DNA of 11,370 bases from Bacillota bacterium (GTDB taxonomy: Bacteria; Bacillota; Clostridia; Lachnospirales; Lachnospiraceae). The first letter of the stretch is position 1. Every line of letters starts with the position of its first letter. The notes beneath the pieces were generated by a model. The model did not search any database. It was not told the origin of the DNA and saw only the letters and a list, made by a program, of their open reading frames with translations. The stretch is taken from contig JAEZLY010000282.1 in NCBI GenBank assembly GCA_023414985.1, positions 1-11,370 of the forward strand, given 5' to 3'. Below are positions 6,747 through 11,370 of the stretch, piece by piece. The position numbers and the translations under genes are program-made.

Positions 6747-7622
6747 TTATAGTCTCGGATATACGGTCTCCCACAGCTTCTTCATCATATAGGAAGTCCT
6801 TGCCTCATCCTGAATATCTGACATCACTGCAATCACTGCGTTCTTATCGGGAATCACAATACTCCTCTGTCCCCATTTTCCACTGGCACGGTAGATGTTA
6901 TCCCGGTATCTCCAGAAGAAATAACCATAGCCGCCTTCCCTTGTCTCAATCTGCTTTTTGGTGGCCGCTTCTATCCAATCCCCGGAAATCAACTGCCTGC
7001 CGTTATAGTTGCCCTTCTGAAGGCATAGCTGCCCGAACCTTGCCAGTTCATTGATCGTAAGATACATCCCGGTTGAGCCGTAATAATAACCCTCCGGACT
7101 AAATGCACATTCCACGCGGTCAATTCCCAGCGGTTCGAACAATCTGGGAGCAAGGTAATCCATCATCCGTGTCTTTGTCGCTCTTTCTACCATGACTCCT
7201 GCCAGATAGGAGTTAAAATTACTATAGGAAAAGGCCACCTGCTCAACTCTCGGCAAAGGAATCGAAAGAATATAAGAAAGCCAGTTATCACAGACCGGCC
7301 GTTCAAAGCTATAATCCAGAACCGACATCTTCAATAACCGTTCCACCGTGACCTTATTTAAATTATCCAGATGCTCCTTGGGCAGATCCTTCGGAACGTC
7401 CTTCTCAAAGAAGGTTAGAAGGGTATCCTCGAGCTTCATATATTCTTCTTCTATCGCAAGCCCGATTGCCAGGGAAGTGATGCTCTTCGTCGCGGAATAG
7501 AGATTGCGCCGCTCCTCCGGTACAAAATGTTGCTCCGCTGCTTTCACTCCATCCTTGAGTACGACGATTCCATATACAGGTAGCTGTTCTTCTTCTATGA
7601 AAGCTATGTAATCCTTCAGCAT
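6747..7622 (-). CDS. Beta-lactamase-fold serine hydrolase (class C/PBP-like)
   Basis: The 291-residue protein belongs to the broad serine beta-lactamase/penicillin-binding-like family (PF00144), whose members include esterases and peptidases. Its three active-site elements can be placed: SATK (Ser43 to Lys46), YSN (Tyr133-Asn135) and SGKWGQ (Lys249-Trp-Gly251) in place of the usual KTG or HxG. PLGIDRVECAFSPEGYYYGSTGMYLT (split around 165-189) fits the family's central region. There is no signal peptide, so it is likely cytosolic, which argues against an antibiotic-destroying role. GAAGGGA lies about 9 bases before the ATG. A promoter-like sequence stands upstream (7681-7708). Substrate unknown. 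Confidence 0.87.
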   Translation of the reverse strand: MLKDYIAFIEEEQLPVYGIVVLKDGVKAAEQHFVPEERRNLYSATKSITSLAIGLAIEEEYMKLEDTLLTFFEKDVPKDLPKEHLDNLNKVTVERLLKMSVLDYSFERPVCDNWLSYILSIPLPRVEQVAFSYSNFNSYLAGVMVERATKTRMMDYLAPRLFEPLGIDRVECAFSPEGYYYGSTGMYLTINELARFGQLCLQKGNYNGRQLISGDWIEAATKKQIETREGGYGYFFWRYRDNIYRASGKWGQRSIVIPDKNAVIAVMSDIQDEARTSYMMKKLWETVYPRL

Positions 7623-7680
7623 CTGTCATCTTCCCTTCCGGTAGTCGTGTTACGCCGTATTCCTTCATGATATATCTATC

Positions 7681-7708
7681 ATTTTAACATTAACATAAAA
7701 TTTGGCAA
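7681..7708 (-). promoter_or_regulatory. Putative sigma-A promoter of the serine hydrolase gene
   Basis: On the minus strand TTGCCA (7703-7708) and TAAAAT (7681-7686) are separated by 16 bases, close to the vegetative consensus. The region is AT-rich and the -10 box lies about 60 bases before the ATG. A small inverted repeat (TGATA/TATCA, 7668-7681) overlaps the expected start of transcription and could be a regulator site. Confidence 0.55.
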
Positions 7709-7911
7709 CCTGTATCTTGCATAAAGAATAGAGTGATAAACCGAGTAACAGGAGACAAATACAATTAAAAAATCTGAACCGAGTGGAAATTAGTAAAAAT
7801 TGTACCATAAGAGGTAAAAATTCTACATGATTTGACACGCTTCGAGTGATAAAATGGTATCACCAAGAAGCCATCCTCTCCCCCAATATAGATTGTGTTC
7901 CCCTAACACAC
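7709..7911. other. Non-coding stretch between recR and the serine hydrolase gene
   Basis: The gene-free interval between these two genes is about 336 bp. Apart from the promoter and terminator listed separately, I see no convincing gene, repeat or RNA in it. It is AT-rich. A TTGACA at 7832-7837 on the plus strand has no good -10 at normal spacing and no plus-strand gene after it. Confidence 0.6.
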
Positions 7912-7944
7912 GAAAAACCCCAGCGAATATCGCTGAGGTTTTTT
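7912..7944 (-). terminator. Intrinsic terminator after recR
   Basis: A stem formed by about 7913-7925 and 7931-7943 closes a 5-base loop. On the minus strand the stem contains one G-U wobble and ends in a run of T, the expected shape for stopping the recR transcript about 15 bases after its stop codon. On the plus strand the same site has a C-A mismatch. Confidence 0.88.
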
Positions 7945-7958
7945 GATTCATTCGTCTA

Positions 7959-8555
7959 TTACAACTCTATTCTTCCTTCAAAAGCTCTTAGTAAGGTTAC
8001 TTCATCGATATATTCCAGATCACCGCCCACGGGAATACCGCTGGCGATTCTACTGACCTTGATGCCTGCCGGTTTGATCAGCTTACTTAAGTACATGGCC
8101 GTCGCTTCGCCCTCCAGGCTGGAGTTTGTCGCGATGATCACCTCGTCCACATCTCCCTGTAATCGAAGCATCAGTTCCTTGAGCTTGATATCGGCAGGTC
8201 CGATTCCCAGCATCGGAGAGATCGCCCCATGAAGGACATGATATACTCCGTCGAATTTGCCGGTCTTCTCGTAGGCTGCCAGATCCCTGGGATTCTCCAC
8301 AACCATGATCTGCCGCTTGTTCCGCCCCGGTGAGGAGCAGATGGGACAAAGCTCTTTATCCGTCAGCGTCAAGCATTCCTTACAGTAGCGGATATTCTTC
8401 TTCGCCTCAACGATAGAATCCGCCAGACCGGATACCTGTTCCTGTGGCATATTGATGATGTGAAAGGCCAGTCGCTGCGCGGTCTTCGTTCCGATTCCCG
8501 GAAGTCTTGATAATTCCTCTATTAATTTACTGATTTGTCTGCTGTAGTAGTCCAT
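7959..8555 (-). CDS. recR: Recombination mediator protein RecR
   Basis: RecR acts with RecO (and RecF) to load RecA on gapped single-stranded DNA during repair. At 198 residues it has the normal family length. The order of parts is standard: a helix-hairpin-helix near SRLPGIGTKTAQRLAF (16-31), a four-cysteine zinc site (Cys58, Cys61, Cys70, Cys73), the Toprim domain beginning IMVVENPRDLAAYE (Glu87) with HGAISPMLGIGP (109-120), and the conserved C-terminal GGDLEYIDEVTLLRAFEGR. AGGAG lies 8 bases before the ATG. In many Firmicutes recR follows dnaX and ybaB; here the gene upstream is a subtilase, and recR has its own promoter-like sequence and terminator, so it appears to be a single-gene unit. 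Confidence 0.98.
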   Translation of the reverse strand: MDYYSRQISKLIEELSRLPGIGTKTAQRLAFHIINMPQEQVSGLADSIVEAKKNIRYCKECLTLTDKELCPICSSPGRNKRQIMVVENPRDLAAYEKTGKFDGVYHVLHGAISPMLGIGPADIKLKELMLRLQGDVDEVIIATNSSLEGEATAMYLSKLIKPAGIKVSRIASGIPVGGDLEYIDEVTLLRAFEGRIEL

Positions 8556-8581
8556 GCTTTTGGCTCCTTTACCCTTGTTTC

Positions 8582-8610
8582 ATCATACCGTAAAGGCTAT
8601 CGATTTTCAA
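8582..8610 (-). promoter_or_regulatory. Sigma-A promoter of recR
   Basis: On the minus strand TTGAAA (8605-8610) and TATGAT (8582-8587) are separated by exactly 17 bases, a near-consensus vegetative promoter. The -10 box is about 26 bases before the recR ATG, so the leader should be very short and still include the AGGAG site. Confidence 0.75.
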
Positions 8611-8712
8611 GCAGAAATCACTCCAGGTCTCACATAAACAATATGAAACAGGAAGCCTCTTAAGATATTTTGGATTAATTCCTTATTCCGCATGGAGTAT
8701 ACCTTGAAAAGT

Positions 8713-9987
8713 CTATTTCTGTAACTTCTCTATGAGTGCTACCGGATTTAACATCCTGGCGGGATATGTCTTATCTCCTCTTGTAACCTCTCTGGGGGAT
8801 CCTGTCTCCAAGGCTGTGTTCCAGAAAAGCTCCGGTGTGATTTCAGGCTTCACCTGACAAGCCATAGCATAAAGGCCGGCCATATAAGGTTCCATCGCAC
8901 TCCAGCCCCCGAGACGGCTGAAGCAATACACATTATCCCCGGTGGCTTCCGCATAGGTACGGGAACCTGTCGGTACTAACAAAAACTCTCCCTTAAAGTC
9001 TTTATCGAATTTCTCTTGAAAATATTTCGGAAAGCTTTCGATATGAGCAACCTCATCGATCCAACGTCCCCATTCGATATTCTGATACGATTCTTCCTTG
9101 TCAGGATCGGTACCCGGTTCTTTATCCAGACTATACTGCCAGAAGCCATAGTTTTCAAACATATTGCAGGTGATTACAAAAATCCCTTCTTTTTTTGCCC
9201 TTTCTATGGCTGCAGTGATTTCCTCATAACCATTGTTGTCAGGACACCAGCAGGCTGATATGGAAATCACCCTGATTTTCTGCTCCTTGGGAAGACCGGC
9301 ATTAATTTCGATAATTCTGTCAATTGCATCAGCATCATATGTACGATCCGTCTCCATCTTATCATTAAAACTATAGATTCCGATAAAATATAACCCTGCG
9401 TCAGGTGCAACGCCGATGTCTTTTCCTACTGACAGGCTTGCCACAAACGGACCATGCATACTGGACTGCGAATCTGCATTTGCTTCCTCATACAGCTTGA
9501 TCTGACCGGCATATTCCTGATGCTGCAGCAGAAGCGGTTGATCGATAATAGCGATGTTTACTCCCTTTCCGGTGATGCCCTTCTCATGAAGGCTTCTAAC
9601 CCCAAGCCCGGGATTTTTGCCTGTCTCCATAATAGTCACCGGATCAAAATCCTTAGGCAGCTTATCCGGCCACTTTGTGAACGAATCATAGACAATATTC
9701 TTCATACCCTCATATTCTCCTGATAAATCCAGTCCGGATAAATCAGCAAGCCTAAAGTCATATGCGTCCCCCCACATATTGGAGTCCGTAAGCTTCATCG
9801 GTGTTTTCTCAAGCATGGACCAGTGTGCAACTAGCGGTTTACTAGTATGAAATTCGGTTTTTGGCCTTTCGTTTGGTATCTCTGCAGAAGTCTCTGTCAC
9901 CATGCCGGTATTTTTCTCACAGCCAGCAAGTACCAAGATTAATGCCATAGCAAGTATATAAAACCTCTTTCTAATCCCTTGTAACAT
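8713..9987 (-). CDS. Subtilase (S8 family) lipoprotein
   Basis: The 424-residue protein begins with a lipoprotein signal: a basic start, hydrophobic core and LAGC lipobox (Cys23). It is therefore expected on the outer face of the membrane. After a unique region (24-135) comes a subtilisin-like domain: Asp149 in NIAIIDQP, His178 in SSMHGPFVA, a likely oxyanion Asn275 in VITCN, and Ser363 in GGWSAMEPYMAG. The Ser motif aligns with GTSMA(S/T)PxVAG but is atypical (Trp for Thr, Ala-Met-Glu after Ser). The D/H/S triad seems complete, so activity is plausible, with altered specificity. ADLSGLDLSG (81-90) precedes the catalytic domain. GGGGGGAT lies just before the ATG. It follows the leucine-rich-repeat gene by 62 bp with no terminator visible between. 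Confidence 0.85.
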   Translation of the reverse strand: MLQGIRKRFYILAMALILVLAGCEKNTGMVTETSAEIPNERPKTEFHTSKPLVAHWSMLEKTPMKLTDSNMWGDAYDFRLADLSGLDLSGEYEGMKNIVYDSFTKWPDKLPKDFDPVTIMETGKNPGLGVRSLHEKGITGKGVNIAIIDQPLLLQHQEYAGQIKLYEEANADSQSSMHGPFVASLSVGKDIGVAPDAGLYFIGIYSFNDKMETDRTYDADAIDRIIEINAGLPKEQKIRVISISACWCPDNNGYEEITAAIERAKKEGIFVITCNMFENYGFWQYSLDKEPGTDPDKEESYQNIEWGRWIDEVAHIESFPKYFQEKFDKDFKGEFLLVPTGSRTYAEATGDNVYCFSRLGGWSAMEPYMAGLYAMACQVKPEITPELFWNTALETGSPREVTRGDKTYPARMLNPVALIEKLQK

Positions 9988-10049
9988 TTAATCCCCCCTG
10001 TTAAAAAATGTCTTACGTCTTCCCTTACCATTACCTCTTGAAGGTAAAT

Positions 10050-11345
10050 TTAATATCCTATTATTTCGGTATATGCATCAGTATCGTCAGTAATATTCTC
10101 AGTATCATAATACCATTTTTTGTAGATCTCCAAGCTTTTTCTCGGTACCATATATTTGGTAAAGGGTATAAAACTACCTTTTTCTGCTTCCGGTGGTGTT
10201 TCAGACTGAAAATAAATACATCCATCGGATTTGAATTTATAGGGATACCATTCTTTCGTGAACCTCTTAAAGGTTTTAGGAATGGTTAGTTTTTGAATTG
10301 GCTTTCCTGCTACCGAAAAATTCCTTGCAATATATAAGACTTCTTTTGGCAGAACAAAATTACCGTCTGTGCAAATTGCTACAACCATAGAGTGAGTCAA
10401 TTTATCGTAGATACAGTTAGAGGATTTCGCATAGTACATATTTTTATCAGAAATCTGAATGCTTCTAATTGAGTTTGAAGTAAAAGCCCAGTCTTCAATG
10501 GATAATACACTCTCCGGAATGGAAATGTTTTTTACATAGCTAAATTGAGTCGCTCTCTCCCCTATCGTTCTTACTCCGTATGGTATCGTCAGCTGTTCAA
10601 TTTTGGGCTGGACCCATACCAGCTCTTTTCCATCCTTTGACAGAAGCATACCAGCCTTACACTGATATTTCGTACTTTCCTTGGATATCTGTATGGTATC
10701 CAGGCTTGTACATTTTTCAAAAGCAGAAAATGTCATGCTTTCTAAACAAGCCGGAAATATTACTTTTTTCAATCTGATACAATTATAGAAGGTATCATAC
10801 CCTATTTCAGTTACTGCATCCGGTATTTGAATCGAGATCAGATCTCGGAAGCCACAGAAGGTTACAGGTACAATTTCAGCCACCGTACTCGGCAGCTTAA
10901 TGCTTGTAATTCCAGAAGGCATCTTTTTATAGCCATCTACCTCATGATATGGCTCAACATTGTCGCCCCAGATATTAAACATAGCGTCAGAATCCGGATT
11001 ATTATGCGCACTTCCTATTTTGCAGACCGATGCACCCTTAATCGTATCCGGAAAAACCAGGCTACTTAGTCTCTGCTTATTAATCTTCTCTACTTTAATA
11101 ATCCAGCTGCTTTCTCCATCTTTAGAAAGGTAAGCATAGAAATATAGGTTTCCGGATTTCTCTTTGATTTCCTCTGTAGTATTCCATATCGTCGACGCCT
11201 CATCGCCTTCTTCTATACTATTATCTTGATCCTCCGGTGTTTCGTGCCCGGAAGGATTAATTTCTTGGGCTCTCACAGTATTCATGTGTGGCAGACTCAT
11301 ACTCACCAGGAGACAGCCTATCAGCATCAGATATCTTGTTTTCAT
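10050..11345 (-). CDS. Secreted BspA-like leucine-rich-repeat protein
   Basis: The 431-residue protein starts with a signal peptide (MKTRYLMLIGCLLVSMSLPH, cut likely after VRA at 26), then an acidic, probably flexible stretch (about 28-50). A domain at about 65-140 of no clear family follows, then BspA/LRR_5-type repeats (about 145-290) with units such as ITSIKLPSTVAEI, LISIQIPDAVTEIG and LKKVIFPACLESM. More degenerate repeats run to about 390. LRR_5 repeats usually mediate binding at the cell surface or to host or substrate. There is no LPXTG, choline-binding or SLH anchor, so it is probably released or held by partners. I start at the ATG at 11345, with GGAG about 9 bases upstream; an in-frame ATG at 11360 has no site. 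The downstream subtilase gene is probably in the same operon. Confidence 0.82.
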   Translation of the reverse strand: MKTRYLMLIGCLLVSMSLPHMNTVRAQEINPSGHETPEDQDNSIEEGDEASTIWNTTEEIKEKSGNLYFYAYLSKDGESSWIIKVEKINKQRLSSLVFPDTIKGASVCKIGSAHNNPDSDAMFNIWGDNVEPYHEVDGYKKMPSGITSIKLPSTVAEIVPVTFCGFRDLISIQIPDAVTEIGYDTFYNCIRLKKVIFPACLESMTFSAFEKCTSLDTIQISKESTKYQCKAGMLLSKDGKELVWVQPKIEQLTIPYGVRTIGERATQFSYVKNISIPESVLSIEDWAFTSNSIRSIQISDKNMYYAKSSNCIYDKLTHSMVVAICTDGNFVLPKEVLYIARNFSVAGKPIQKLTIPKTFKRFTKEWYPYKFKSDGCIYFQSETPPEAEKGSFIPFTKYMVPRKSLEIYKKWYYDTENITDDTDAYTEIIGY

Positions 11346-11370
11346 TTTCCTTTTCTCCATCCCATTATAC

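Noticed and set aside
7832..7855. TTGACA-based plus-strand promoter
   Set aside because: The nearest -10-like box is at only 12-base spacing, and no plus-strand gene follows.
7846..8232. Plus-strand open frame of 128 codons
   Set aside because: It runs antisense to recR, lacks a ribosome binding site, and its composition fits a frame opposite a conserved gene.
11358..11369. TATAAT (minus strand, 11364-11369) as the promoter -10 of the leucine-rich-repeat gene
   Set aside because: Transcription would then begin inside the ribosome binding site, and the -35 region lies outside the window.

Overview
The window looks like part of a chromosome from a spore-forming, Gram-positive clostridium, most likely Lachnospiraceae-like. 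The evidence is a YyaC-type sporulation gene, separate SecD and SecF proteins, a small cysteine-rich DUF6472-type protein, strong AGGAGG-type ribosome binding sites and moderate GC content. I read the taxon from gene content only. No phage, insertion sequence, CRISPR array, rRNA or tRNA is visible.

Layout. One partial gene at the left edge (yyaC, positions 1-435) runs on the plus strand. Every other gene runs on the minus strand, so transcription goes from high to low coordinates. In that order: a secreted BspA-like leucine-rich-repeat protein (10050-11345) is followed by a subtilase lipoprotein (8713-9987). recR (7959-8555) comes next, with its own promoter-like sequence and an intrinsic terminator. 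A beta-lactamase-fold serine hydrolase (6747-7622) and a GNAT acetyltransferase (6181-6645) follow. Then comes a tight run of an ACT-domain protein, an ANT/AadA-like nucleotidyltransferase, a peptide deformylase and a DUF6472-like protein (6055 down to 4152). After a structured intergenic repeat there is an orphan YvyF-like zinc-ribbon protein (3530-3910). The last group is an unknown two-hydrophobic-segment protein, secD and secF (3271 down to 525), ending at a strong hairpin terminator that faces the convergent yyaC gene.

How the genes work together. The best-defined unit is the secretion operon: secD and secF overlap by four bases, and the unknown membrane protein sits 27 bases upstream of secD. 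The two envelope genes at the right end are probably co-transcribed and make two exported products. The def-DUF6472 junction (3 bp gap, ribosome binding site inside def) suggests translational coupling.

The most unusual non-coding features are a 101-bp intergenic element at 4015-4115, made of four copies of one arm in both orientations, and a 16-bp perfect palindrome nested inside a GC-rich stem at 3455-3500. I see no clear undescribed defence or mobile system. The best leads are the unknown sec-operon protein, the two structured intergenic elements and the atypical subtilase next to the leucine-rich-repeat protein.
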